Assembly: GCA_015680685.1 (NCBI GenBank)
Contig: MNCI01035059.1
Span: forward strand, 1-20,127
Source: Gnetum montanum
Taxonomy: Eukaryota; Streptophyta; Gnetopsida; Gnetales; Gnetaceae
Direction of reading: 5' to 3'
DNA: 20,127 bases
Shown here piece by piece: positions 1-8,843 of this stretch. The notes under the pieces are model-generated. The model was not told the origin of the DNA, did not search any database, and was given only the letters and a program-made list of their open reading frames with translations. Within the stretch, counting starts at the first letter, position 1. Each line of letters begins with the position of its first letter. A program made the position numbers and the translations under genes.

Positions 1-783
1 TTATAAATAAATATACTTTTGAACAATAAAAATAAATTAAATATATAATTTTGATAATGTGGATGGCAAATAGAATTACTTAAAAGACATGATAATCAAT
101 TCAACCTCATGTTAGCCGTGCAGGTTTGAGGTTGTAATATGAAACATGATATTTATGGTACATTAAATAGAAATATAATAATATTATGATGAAAGACTTG
201 TTAGGTAAGGTGTGTGACTTGCATGATTGCATCTTATATGAAAACATGGTTGAAATGTAACATGTGAATGGAATAAACACTTAATGAGATGAAGGTGAAG
301 AGGTGATTAAGTAACCAAAAGCTAGTCTTCAAAGATGCCTTGACAAAATATATATTCTTTGGATTTCTGAAAAATTTGTATGGTCTTTCCAATGTATCTA
401 TTCTATTCATATTTACTTTCCCATGTTGGTATCCTTAAGCTTTTTCTTCTCAACATTTTCCTTTTTCTATTTTTGAAAAGGCACCCAATTTGATAAAACT
501 ATTGCTTTTAGAATCTCTATTTAAACATTCTTTTTGCGGCAAGGAGAAGGGTTTGCAAGTTTGCTAAGTGAAATACGACTTGATATTGGAATATGAAATG
601 CAATACAAGAAGGTATATAGATGAAGGAAGTTAAACATAATCCATAATACTATCTTATTGCAATAGTATATTTTCAGCTTCCATGTTTTTAAACTCATCC
701 ATAATACTTGTTCAATTGCTAAACCTTTTCATCCTCGAAACTTTATATCATTTGGTTTTTGGTCCATTTATGTTGTAGTTACA
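1..783. other. AT-rich non-coding stretch
   Basis: No sustained ORF, RNA gene or clear repeat was recognised here. The sequence is AT-rich, with scattered short T and A runs. It leads directly into a LINE fragment that becomes recognisable after about position 840, so part of this stretch could be unrecognisable LINE sequence. Confidence 0.5.
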
Positions 784-1070
784 TTGCTCTATTTTGTTTT
801 AATAACTATGATAAGAAATGAATATCTTAGCTTACTACAAATAGAACCAATGCTTATTCAATTTGAAAAGCAAATGCAAGAAGAAAATTATTTTGAGTTG
901 GGGTATTCAAAAAAAATTGTAGTGGTACTTGTTCAACCATTTATTCTTTATGAGTGTATTCTATGTGGTCTTGAATTATCAAATAATTATTGGAAACCAA
1001 TAGAAGGAATTAAAATGAAATGAGTGAAATAAAAAGAAGCATTATTACATCTAAAGGGACAAATATTACA
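784..1070 (+). mobile_element. LINE fragment, region C-terminal to the reverse transcriptase
   Basis: A 79-codon open stretch (784-1023) reads like the segment that follows the RT catalytic core in plant and moss LINEs. It has a Phe/Glu-rich lead, then LVQPFILYECILCGLELSNN and a Trp-Lys-x-Ile-Glu pattern, which resembles the family pattern 'LVxPxxLYGxExWG...W+xIExIQK'. The usual LYG is degraded to LYE and the usual ExWG to ILCG. Reading past the stop at 1021 gives more Lys/Ile-rich sequence that could continue the element to about 1070. No RT catalytic motifs or start context are present, so this is a dead, truncated copy and not a gene. It lies tail-to-tail with the minus-strand LINE piece just downstream. 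The assignment rests on pattern memory; the lineage within LINEs is uncertain. Confidence 0.5.
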
Positions 1071-1099
1071 TTTTAATAAAAATAAAATAGACTCTACAA

Positions 1100-1740
1100 A
1101 TTGAGCAATCACCAATGGGGGCATCAAAAACAAATCATATAGGTTTTTTGTCGTAATATTATAACACTAGCTTAAATAGGTAGTAAGAGCAAACAAAGAA
1201 AGATATGTAACTTCCAAGTCCTAAGTTCTTGCATTTGTTTTTGAAAGCATACAAAGTCTTAAAGCCTTTTACCATTTTTTCTTTAATGCACTTCTCCATA
1301 TATAATTATTCATATAAATGAGACCCAAATATTTAAAAGAATCTACTTTTTGCACATTAGTACTTTCAAAATTGAAGTTATAACATGTATTTTTTGTATC
1401 TTAGATCATTAATTTGGTTTTACCCACATTCACTTGAAGACTGAATGACCCACAATAATTTTCTAAAATTTATAACATATTTTACCTATAGAAGTAGAGA
1501 TCAAGGTAGCATCATTTGCATATAAAAGAAGATTTACTACCTTGCTGAACTCGAATTTCTCTCTTGAATTGAAATTTTTTTCTTTGAATTGCTTCTTCAT
1601 ACAATCTTTGAGTTGCTACAATTAAATTTGAAGGAAGGCCAATTTTGTGCAAGTACAACCATAGTTTTGTATAGATTACTAAATCAATAAAACAAATAAT
1701 CAAATGCTTATGCAAAATCAAATGCTTTCACAAGGATGTA
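1100..1740 (-). mobile_element. Decayed LINE reverse transcriptase fragment
   Basis: Read on the minus strand, this contains ordered pieces of a non-LTR reverse transcriptase. The first piece (about 1540-1721) holds ICFID, then KLWLYLHKIGLPSNLI, RLYEE and a VQQG box. The catalytic YADD box follows, mutated to LLLYANDATLIS (YAND at 1511-1522). Next comes a VDSFKYLGLIY motif (about 1312-1347), typical of the segment after the catalytic box, and then a Lys-rich tail. The fold normally has some tens of residues between the VxQG box and the YADD box; here they are nearly adjacent and in different frames, so an internal deletion is likely. Stops and frameshifts are frequent. Family knowledge: this enzyme performs target-primed reverse transcription in LINEs. 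This copy cannot be active, since it lacks an intact FxDxxKAFD and an intact YADD. Confidence 0.65.
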
Positions 1741-2095
1741 ATTAAGCATTTCCATTTCTATTTCTATTTCCATTATAATTTAGCATGGGATATAATAGAG
1801 TCTGAACTTTCAAAGAATATGAATGATATGCATGTTTTAAAGATTGAACATGATGAACAGTATGCACAAAACAATATAGGAATGTTTGATGCCTTGGAAA
1901 TTTCAGTTTTAAGCTACCAAAGAATCCATTGCTACTTAGCATTTAGCAATAAGCCATTAAGTCAACCATGTTAGAATAGAACGAACTTGGTTAAAGGAAT
2001 TTGCAATTCATTTCACTATAAGAAGCCAAATAAAAATGGGTTTTGTCTGAGCAAAATTTTTCTTATAGTAGGTAATATGAGCCAAAGATTCCAAG
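1593..2095. repeat. Direct repeat, copy 1 (503 bp)
   Basis: This block is repeated almost exactly at 2097-2617. By eye the two copies differ by about four substitutions (near 1737, 1801, 2009 and 2050) plus one 18-bp gap in this copy. It starts ttcttcatacaatctttgag and ends gagccaaagattccaag, directly before the N at 2096. The higher-coordinate part, including a 66-codon minus-strand open stretch at 1742-1942, shows no recognisable protein. Its lower part overlaps the minus-strand RT fragment. Confidence 0.9.
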
Positions 2096-2096
2096 N
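2096..2096. other. Single ambiguous base (N) at a duplication junction
   Basis: This is the only N in the window. It falls exactly between the end of repeat copy 1 and the start of copy 2. That position suggests a contig join or scaffold gap and not a random low-quality base. The minus-strand open stretch spanning it (2016-2243) is therefore probably chimeric. Confidence 0.85.
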
Positions 2097-2245
2097 TTCT
2101 TCATACAATCTTTGAGTTGCTACAATTAAATTTGAAGGAAGGCCAATTTTGTGCAAGTACAACCATAGTTTTGTATAGATTACTAAATCAAATACTTTTG
2201 CAAAATCAATAAAACAAATAATCAAATGCTTATGCAAAATCAAAT
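2097..2245 (-). mobile_element. LINE reverse transcriptase fragment within repeat copy 2
   Basis: Minus-strand reading gives CFIDFAKVFDLV followed by KLWLYLHKIGLPSNLI and RLYEE. CFIDFAKVFD matches the FxDxxKAFD box that carries the first catalytic aspartate of non-LTR reverse transcriptases. This motif is intact in length here, while in copy 1 the 18-bp deletion removes six codons (FAKVFD) in frame. The fragment stops at the N, where the reading runs into unrelated sequence. Confidence 0.65.
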
Positions 2246-2617
2246 GCTTTCACAATGATGTAATTAAGCATTTCCATTTCTATTTCTATTTCCATTATAA
2301 TTTAGCATGGGATATAATAGAGTATGAACTTTCAAAGAATATGAATGATATGCATGTTTTAAAGATTGAACATGATGAACAGTATGCACAAAACAATATA
2401 GGAATGTTTGATGCCTTGGAAATTTCAGTTTTAAGCTACCAAAGAATCCATTGCTACTTAGCATTTAGCAATAAGCCATTAAGTCAACCATGTTAGAATA
2501 GAACGAACTTGGTTAAAGGAATTTGCAATTAATTTCACTATAAGAAGCCAAATAAAAATGGGTTTTGTCTTAGCAAAATTTTTCTTATAGTAGGTAATAT
2601 GAGCCAAAGATTCCAAG
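2097..2617. repeat. Direct repeat, copy 2 (521 bp)
   Basis: Near-identical second copy of 1593-2095. The length difference of 18 bp is fully explained by one segment (around 2188-2207) present here and absent from copy 1. After 2617 the sequence continues into unrelated AT-rich DNA. Either a true recent tandem duplication or two alleles or contig ends joined head to tail would produce this. Confidence 0.9.
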
Positions 2618-3190
2618 GATTTTGATTCTTCCTATTTAAATGTCAAATGCATGTAACTTGTGTGTATATTTTAACTTAGAAATCACAATTTCATTAAGCT
2701 TGTTATGCTTTACAAGAATGATCTATTTGCATATCATCAAAATTATGGCTTTCCATTATACTTAAGATATATCATACCTTATAATTTCAACTAAAAAAAT
2801 TTTATTTTTTAAAAAAGTTCAGAAATATATCCTAGGTGTACTTATAACTAAATTGTTTCAAGTTTAACACCTTATAAGTCTATGCCTCTAGGAAACATTT
2901 GTGCCCGTTTTTAGACATGTGGGCTTTCTGTAATACCAAAAGGTCATCATTAGATTTTTTTTTTTCAAAAAAAAAATAACCCCCTACCCTTTTTCCCTGT
3001 GCTTGTGTGTGATGTTTGTTTTCCCGCTATCCATCTATGTGTATAAGCTTTGAAATTGAGAAATAAGTAGTAGAAGAACTTTTTTATCCTTATAAAGCAT
3101 TCTCTTCTACAACTATGGGCATCTTCTTAATCTAATTTAAAAATTTATAATAAATATAATATAAAATAAAGGTTTGTTACATGAGAAGGC
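2618..3190. other. AT-rich non-coding stretch
   Basis: No ORF or known element was recognised. It contains a T13 run closely followed by an A10 run around 2955-2980, which could fold into a short hairpin or be an old retroposon tail. Nothing here supports a gene. Confidence 0.4.
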
Positions 3191-3194
3191 CTAT

Positions 3195-3330
3195 AGGTTA
3201 CATTTTCATGAAAAATAAATATAAACTCTACAAATTGACCAAGCATCAATGGGAGGCATCAAAAACATATCATACAAGATTTTTGGTGTAACATTATAAT
3301 GTTGTCTAAAATTATTAGTGATGCATAGCT
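3195..3330 (-). mobile_element. Small LINE scrap related to the 1080-1180 sequence
   Basis: The nucleotide sequence around 3223-3300 resembles 1091-1168, sharing the skeleton ctctacaaattga, caatggg, ggcatcaaaaac and atcata. The minus-strand translation (VTPKILYDMFLMPPIDAWSI) resembles the corresponding minus-strand reading at 1080-1180 and the LINE segment after the RT core. It is too short and degraded to assign a lineage. It shows that two copies of the same LINE family landed on the same strand within about 2 kb. Confidence 0.45.
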
Positions 3331-3505
3331 TTTGAGGAATGTGCGTGCACAACATGGATTTTTCTCTACCATTATTAGTTTCTAAGTTGTTATCCATGCA
3401 TCATTATGAAAAAGATAAATAGGGTCCAATCTCTTCTTAATACCTTCACTATTTTGGAAACATGGTATATCAAATGATGAAATTGATAATGATATAAGAA
3501 ATAGA

Positions 3506-3730
3506 ATGAGGTAATGGTCAAAATGGAGACATGCTAATGGTGTTCTATGTGATAAAAAATACAAATAAAATTATAACATTTATTTTATAGAACAACAATC
3601 AAGTCACCTATCTTATATGAGGCAATGGCCAAAATAAAGATATGCTAGTATTGTTGTATGTCATAAAAAGATACCAATAAAATTGTGGTTGAAATTTTAG
3701 AGGAGGGTAATCAAGCTTGCTATCTTATAT
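3506..3730 (+). repeat. Imperfect ~111-bp tandem duplication inside the RTE-like fragment
   Basis: The two halves (about 3506-3615 and 3617-3730) both carry atgaggYaatggYcaaaat, atgctagt- or atgctaat-like sequence, cataaaaa or gataaaaa, caataaaatt, and caatcaag...ctatcttatat. Both code for the same LINE segment (K-K-x-P-I-K-L then ILYG). The duplication is therefore internal to the element's coding sequence and old, given the divergence. Confidence 0.65.
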
Positions 3731-4040
3731 GGTGGTGCTGAATACATTTGGTAGAAATGAAAATGCTTCGATGGATGTTGATATTACTAGTAGAGAGAAA
3801 TTACATAATACAGACATTAAGCTACAAGAAACATGGCTTAAATGGTTTGGATATGTGCAAAGAAGTTCAAACAATGAACTTATAAATAAAGGTTGCTACA
3901 TCTTTATTCTAGGAAAGTCATCCAAATGAAGGCCAAAGAATACATAGGGAAAAAAATGATTGAAGATGATTTGAAAAAACTACAAATAAATAAAGATCTA
4001 GCTTTTCATATAGGTAAATTACTTAAAAGAAAACTCATGT
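3506..4040 (+). mobile_element. RTE-like LINE C-terminal fragment (decayed)
   Basis: Plus-strand readings in three frames give ordered pieces of the C-terminal region of plant RTE-like LINEs. They are KWRHANGVLCDKK (about 3521-3562), an IKL..FYRTTIKSPILYE piece (about 3565-3620), then a second version with KKIPIKL and VIKLAILYGGAEYIW (about 3667-3754), then EMKMLRWM, then LQETWLKWFGYVQRSS (about 3819-3870), and finally RPKNT and MIEDDLKKLQINKDLAF (about 3930-4005). The signature order 'IKLKGKFYRT..RPAMLYGAECW, MRMLRWM, RLRWFGHVQRR, GRPKxTWE' is known from this family. Stops and frameshifts break it throughout. There is no upstream RT core on this strand, so it is a 5'-truncated dead copy. The end near 4040 is set by the last recognisable residues. 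Confidence 0.7.
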
Positions 4041-4357
4041 AGCTAGCTCTATTTTATTGGTACAAAGATAGGAAGATGATAATAACATTAAAAATAATTT
4101 TGCAAATATAGCTAAAGCGCACAATGATAAAGTGATTAATAATCCAAAGTTTAGGTTATGTGTTCAATTCTGAATTTTTTTTTTAAGAAACCAAGGTCTT
4201 CAATTTCCTTTTCCTTTACTGTTACAAAATCTTTTAAATGATTCCTTCCTCATATTTTTTTTTCCTACCTAAATGACTAGGAGGGCAACCAACAATGATA
4301 TAGTAAAGTAAGGGTCAAAGGAGATGAGACCCTGGATTAATTGCTCCGCTACATGCT
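4041..4357. other. AT-rich stretch after the LINE tail
   Basis: No gene seen. It contains T10 (around 4178-4187) and T9 (around 4255-4263) runs. No clear poly-A tail or target-site duplication for the upstream LINE could be identified. Confidence 0.35.
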
Positions 4358-4732
4358 GACGAGAACACTGCATTCATTGTAGATTTAATATTTTATAAGA
4401 GTTGTATACAATGCCTGCCAGCGTTTTCCACAATGCTTTGGAAAATTCATTGAATATTCTAGGTATTGATATTGATAGGAGCAATGCTTTGGAAAATTCA
4501 TTGAATATTCTGGGTATTTAATATTTTATAAAAGTTGTAGACAATAGTTTCCCCACAGTGCTTTGGAAAATTTGTTGAATATTCTGGGTATTGATAGGAA
4601 CACTGCATCCACCGTAAAATTTGTTGAATATTCTGGGTATTGATAGGAACACTGCATCCACCGTAGATTTTATATTTTATAAGAGTTGTAGACAATGCCC
4701 GCCAGCGTTTTCCACAATGCTTTTGAATATTA
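4358..4732. repeat. Composite minisatellite-like array
   Basis: Two modules alternate. Module A, ttgaatattctgggtattgataggaacactgcatccaccgta with variants, occurs at about 4450, 4501, 4575 and 4623. Module B, attttataagagttgtagacaatgcc followed by a gcgttttccacaatgctttgg tail, occurs at about 4381, 4517 and 4665. Spacing of module B is roughly 136-148 bp. The edges are frayed, with partial units such as ggaaaattcattgaatattc. The first and last B modules are nearly identical, including their tails. The array has no coding sense; the short ORF across it is a repeat artefact. Confidence 0.8.
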
Positions 4733-5102
4733 AGTACAACCGCTAAAATTTAGCCTCCAGAGAATCGAGGAAAATTTCAAGGTCACCTTCACCGTATTTT
4801 TGGAAAATGACAAACTTTGAAACTTGAAAGGTGCACAAACAGTGTACCATTGGAAAAACACAGATTGGTTACCAGTGTAGCTATGCACACGGCATGTTTC
4901 GGACACTTGGAAAGTTAGACACGCAAATGAAATGCTTTACCGTTAATGTTAATGGATTAATACTTCATGTTGACGGTTAACATTTTAAAAATTTTACTCT
5001 GACGTTTCTTCACGTTTTGAAACGCTTTTGGGTATGGGGTACGCACAAAATGCGCAAATCTCTCCTGTAGACGTGAATCAGCCGCACATAACTCAAAAGA
5101 AG
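4733..5102. other. Unassigned stretch
   Basis: Slightly less AT-rich than the flanks. A minus-strand open stretch of 74 codons (4957-5181) crosses the downstream duplication but shows no recognisable domain. No promoter or RNA gene was seen. Confidence 0.35.
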
Positions 5103-5210
5103 GTTCAGAAGCAAGGATCACATTCTGGCTCCATGTTTCCCATCCCATGATCCCAACAAAGTTCAGAAGCAAGGATTGCATTCTGGCTTGGTGTTTTCTA
5201 TGCTATGATT
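5103..5210. repeat. 58-bp direct duplication
   Basis: gttcagaagcaaggat followed by cattctggct is present at 5103 and again at 5161, so the period is 58 bp. The distal parts diverge (ccatgtttcccatcccatgat against ggtgttttctatgctatgat). This is an older tandem pair. Confidence 0.75.
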
Positions 5211-5339
5211 CAGAGAGTTTTATCCTCGGACACAAAGTTTTTGGCTCCAGTAACATCATCAGACTTCTCTCAATTCTCTGGTTGTCTTAAGTTTTCAGGT
5301 TTCTGGATTTAAATAATTTCTTAGGAACGTTTTTAATTT

Positions 5340-6140
5340 TTAATTCCACCTTTATCAAGAGGGTTTCTTTGGAGTCTCTGTTGTTTAGATCCTTGGTTGC
5401 TTATCTAATTATTTTTACTTATGTTTACATGTTTACAGAAACCCATTGGAGCTTATTTTTACTTGCATTTAACTACTTGTAACTGAATTTTTACTGCATA
5501 TACTAAGAACCTCATAGATCAAAACACCACCGTCAAGGAGAGGGTCTCTTAGAACCTGTATTATTTAAACCCTTTTAGATCTAACACTTTCATTGATGCA
5601 GGAAAAATGGTATCTTAGAACCTGTGTTACTTCTACCTTCTTAGGATATAGATTTGATACCTTCCAGTGAGAAGGAGCCGCGGGCCTTTTTTGGCAATCT
5701 CTTAGAACCCATACTGTTTAAGCCCACATCTTAAAGCTGTTTATACTTTTTTAGATCTAACACCTTTAAGAAGAGCTGGACAAGATTGCATCTTTCAATC
5801 AAGAGAGTCTATTGGAGCCTGTGTTGTTTAGATCTTCTTAGATCTAAACCTTGTTCAACATGTGGGCAAGACCGTAAACTGTCTTTCCTACCCATATTGT
5901 TTAGACCTTAGATTAACACCTTTATCAAGATGCAAGCAAAAGGGTCTCCTAATGGAAAATACTCTATGAAAGCCCCTGATGTTTAGACCCTCTTGAATCT
6001 CACACCTTTGTCCAAATGCAAGCAAGAAGGTTTCTTGAAGTAAGAGAGTTTATTGCAGCCTGTGCTGTTTAGACCCTCTTGGTTCCAGTACTTTCATCAA
6101 AATGAGGGTAAGATGGTCCCTCTTGGAGCCTACGTTGCTT
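5340..6140. repeat. Highly diverged tandem array, period about 65-110 bp
   Basis: A recurring pattern can be followed: a '(ggtctctt)(ggagcc or agaacc)tgtgttgtttagaccctcttagatctaacacctttatcaa...gcaag' type sequence. The tgtttaga-like anchor occurs near 5381, 5560, 5626, 5714, 5824, 5896, 5978, 6064 and 6135. Intervals are mostly 67-110 bp, with one of about 180 bp that may hide an eroded unit. Short oligomers such as agatctaacacctt and gtttagaccctctt are repeated. No ORF spans it. It resembles an old minisatellite or satellite remnant; I cannot name the family. Confidence 0.65.
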
Positions 6141-6239
6141 TGTAGTTTATAATAACGAACTGAATTATTACTTATGTCTATGTGCCATCTTGGATCTAAA
6201 AAACTTCAAAATTCTTGTTTTTTCATGCCAAGAATTTCC

Positions 6240-6650
6240 TCCTTAGTTAAAACCTCTTGTAATCCTCCTCCTTTAAAAGACTCTTAATTCCCACACAAGA
6301 TTCCTTTACACTTAGGATAGCTCTTGGCCCCCTCACATAAGCTACAATTCACACACAAACCAAAGCATAACACACATGGAATGGTTAGAGCTCATAAGAT
6401 TTTGTCTCTACCATCCAAACTTATTTCACAAACACATAAACACACAACACAATGTATGCATGACACACATAAATACACACTCACATTAGCACAATTTTTT
6501 GCTTACATTACAATGGAGAAATTCATGAAAGAAGAGTGGATATGAGCTTTGTCCTCAAAGGCTTCACTATGCTTCCATTTTGAGAGCACCAAATCTCATG
6601 TGGTTCTTCCATGACCTACAACAAAAGGAGATTAAGGAAATTTAAAAGGA
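6240..6650. other. Low-complexity stretch, CA-rich in part
   Basis: Positions about 6345-6500 are rich in cacaca/acacat words on the plus strand, which gives a spurious 73-codon open frame. No gene, tail or promoter could be supported. Confidence 0.5.
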
Positions 6651-6826
6651 TTAGGTCTCCTCAAACCAATTTTCCTTCTTCCATCCTTTTTTCCTCTTCT
6701 TCACGTTCTTCTTCTTGGTGTTTGGAAGACTACCACATAGCTTCCCTTCACCATCATCACGACAATGTATATTATCTTCATGCTGCTCATCCATTTCATA
6801 GCCAATACAATCAAGGTTATTAACAC
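6651..6826 (-). other. Possible terminal coding exon, Lys-rich C-terminus
   Basis: A minus-strand frame stays open from about 6872 down to a TAA at 6651-6653. It encodes an acidic stretch (EMDEQHEDN) followed by a strongly basic tail (KKKNVKKRKKGWKK) that ends NWFEET. The composition resembles a real protein C-terminus with a nuclear-localisation-like patch more than it resembles random AT-rich DNA. A phase-compatible 3' splice site (caaag before 6826) exists but has a poor polypyrimidine tract, so the left boundary is uncertain. If real, it would follow the candidate exon at 6982-7110. I do not recognise the protein. Low-complexity chance coding is a serious alternative. Confidence 0.25.
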
Positions 6827-6981
6827 CTTTGACAATTTCATTCTTGTCATAATGCATAGAAAACATTTGCAATTTCTATCAATATCATTAATACTAAACC
6901 CAAAAGATGATGCGTTGTGAAGTAGAGCACAATTTACACAAACCTTTAATCATTATGTGAAGAAATAATTTATGTGTTTAC

Positions 6982-7110
6982 CTTCATTGCTTATGCTGAT
7001 TTTCAACCTCTTGCCCTCTGATTCAGCATTATTAGCTATTATTTCATCTCCTTTCCTCAAGCTAATGATAACATCCTTTTCCTTCCACTTTTTCAAGAGC
7101 AGGAAAATAT
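6982..7110 (-). other. Possible internal coding exon (43 codons)
   Basis: On the minus strand an acceptor-like site (a long T-rich run then ctaattttaag) precedes position 7110, and a donor-like site (aatgaag then gtaaac) follows 6982. The 129-nt interval is open in one frame and reads FLLLKKWKEKDVIISLRKGD, then a charged segment ending ISISNEG, with mixed charged and hydrophobic residues. Ending phase 1 would join in frame to the candidate exon at 6651-6826. Its starting phase does not match the candidate exon at 7691-7795 directly, so another exon would be needed between them. No family is recognised. Confidence 0.28.
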
Positions 7111-7690
7111 CTTAAAATTAGAAAAAAAAAAACCAAACAAACATTGAAAATAAGTGATGTGTGCAATTCAAATAAAACAAAACAGGTATACACCACATTG
7201 AATATAGAATAAAATTTTTGAATAAATGCATATTTAACTATAATATATAAACATATGGCATTTTTTGACTAACATAATCTTGGTATGAAAACATGATTTC
7301 ATAATTAAAATCTATCTATATTAGCCCAACTTTGAGCTTCCAAATAAATATACTTTCAGACAACAGAAACTTCTAAATCTCTTTTCTTAGAAAAGTACTA
7401 TGCTCACTATTTCCAGCAAATAACTAAATTACCTTCTAACAATTTGGGAATAAAAAGGCTACTAGGTTTACTAAAACACCACTCCATCCCAAACATTCAA
7501 GCAATAAAACATAGAGGCCTTAAAAAAACATAAAAAATCAGCCACATGCAAAGGCCCAACAAAAAAAAAATGCACAAAAAGAAAAAACCTCCATATCCTA
7601 GCCATCTTGTATTTGAGACAAACTTTAAACCAAAGTCCAACCAAGGGCAACTGCTAACCCAAGCAAAAAGTTCTCTTCATTTATTCCTAC
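7111..7690. other. AT-rich stretch without recognisable coding sequence
   Basis: Nothing identifiable beyond A-rich runs (for example around 7122-7131 and 7561-7570). If the neighbouring exon candidates are real, this would be intron sequence. Confidence 0.35.
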
Positions 7691-7795
7691 CAATGCCTTT
7701 TGTTCTGCAAGAAATAATTTGATGTATGCTTTGATTCCTGAAGCTTTTTCTCAACAATATTACAACCAGGGTTGGAAATCGATGGCCAAGGATGC
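7691..7795 (-). other. Possible internal coding exon (35 codons)
   Basis: The minus-strand sequence immediately before 7795 is a good plant-like acceptor (tttcctttaacag), and a donor-like gtagga follows 7691. The 105-nt interval is open in one frame, reads HPWPSISNPGCNIVEKKLQE and continues with KHTSNYFLQNKRH. It has the same phase at both ends. No domain is recognised and no conserved partner exon was found upstream, so this is an exon candidate based only on splice-site shape and open frame. Confidence 0.27.
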
Positions 7796-7990
7796 CTGTT
7801 AAAGGAAATTCATTATATGATTATTTTCATAGATTATCTTTCAAAGCAAAAGAAAATACATAAAGGCAAAAAATAAAAGCAAGAAAATAAACTTGAGGCC
7901 ATCAGATTAAAAGGAATTTCAAAAAGTTCCTAAACATTCAACAAAGAAAAGGTGAAAATATGCTAAATAAAGAAAATTTATCTTTATTTC

Positions 7991-8260
7991 TTGTTGTTTA
8001 TTTTGAATGAGTAACAATACATAGATTTTTTAAGCATATGATTAAATTGTAGCAACAACAACAATAAAACCAATCTTAAAACCAAGAAACTAATTAGAAC
8101 AAAACTTTAAAAATTTCTAGAAGTGAAAACATTTTAAAATACGAAAAATTATCTCAAATTTTTTATTTTGTAGTGTGAATAAACTATAACACATTGAATT
8201 TCGACACATATGATTAAACTACAGAGCCAATAACAATAAAATTGATCATAAAACCAACAC
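7991..8260. repeat. Diverged direct duplication, period about 180 bp
   Basis: The segment about 7991-8090 and the segment about 8168-8260 share the ordered words gaat(g/a)a, acatatgattaaa or gcatatgattaaa, acaataaaa and taaaaccaa. Identity by eye is only moderate. Confidence 0.4.
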
Positions 8261-8654
8261 TGTGTTATACTTGTAAATGATAGGCATCTTTAAAAAGTAC
8301 CAATTCCATATACATGGGTTTAAAAATTTTGAAGTTTTTTCTAGCCCTCATTAAGACTACATGAGAAGTCACATTTTGGTGCAACCTTTAGAAAAAGCTA
8401 GGAGTGTGGAGTCTTAAAAAGCATTTTAGGGAACTATGACTATAGGTTAGAGAAATGTTAAAAGAGAGTTACCCTCTTGAAAAGCTAAGAATCTCTCAAA
8501 CCTATAGCCTAGCAACGTTCACATGTATCAGATGTCTCAAAGACAGCACCAAACATAACAATATTTAACTTTGAAGTTCTTTGATGATAAATTCAAATAA
8601 GATGCTCTATCTTCATACATTTAACTTTGTACACAAAAGTCATCTCCCACAAAA

Positions 8655-8843
8655 TACTATTTGCTATTCACTTTGCAAAGTATGTTAGTTTGTTGACCAG
8701 TTCCTAAATACAACATTGGCCATCATTATGCACTCAAAAAGATAGATGTTCAATCCTCCAAAAACTCATTTTCTATTGGCTTGGTAGAGTATGTTATTCA
8801 GCTGAACAATTTTAAAATACAACTGTGGTAATCATTTTGCCAG
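8655..8843. repeat. Diverged direct duplication, period about 109 bp
   Basis: ctattcactttgcaaagtatgtta...ttgacc...aaatacaaca and ctattggcttggtagagtatgtta...ctgaac...aaatacaact align over about 80 bp, at 8664 and 8773, both continuing to a catcatt or atcatttt-like word. This is an old tandem pair of unknown family. Confidence 0.5.

Noticed and set aside
1742-1942. 66-codon minus-strand ORF, present twice (again at 2264-2464)
   Set aside because: The two copies are conserved only because the whole ~510-bp block is duplicated. The peptide ends in an Asn/Arg/Gly simple repeat from a ccatttctattt run and matches no family.
2016-2243. 75-codon minus-strand ORF across the N
   Set aside because: It joins an RT fragment to unrelated sequence through the N at the repeat junction and is probably chimeric.
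8410-8520. Possible MITE-like hairpin (ctataggttagag with ctcaaacctatag)
   Set aside because: The arms are short and imperfect, there is no target-site duplication and no terminal symmetry over a plausible element length.
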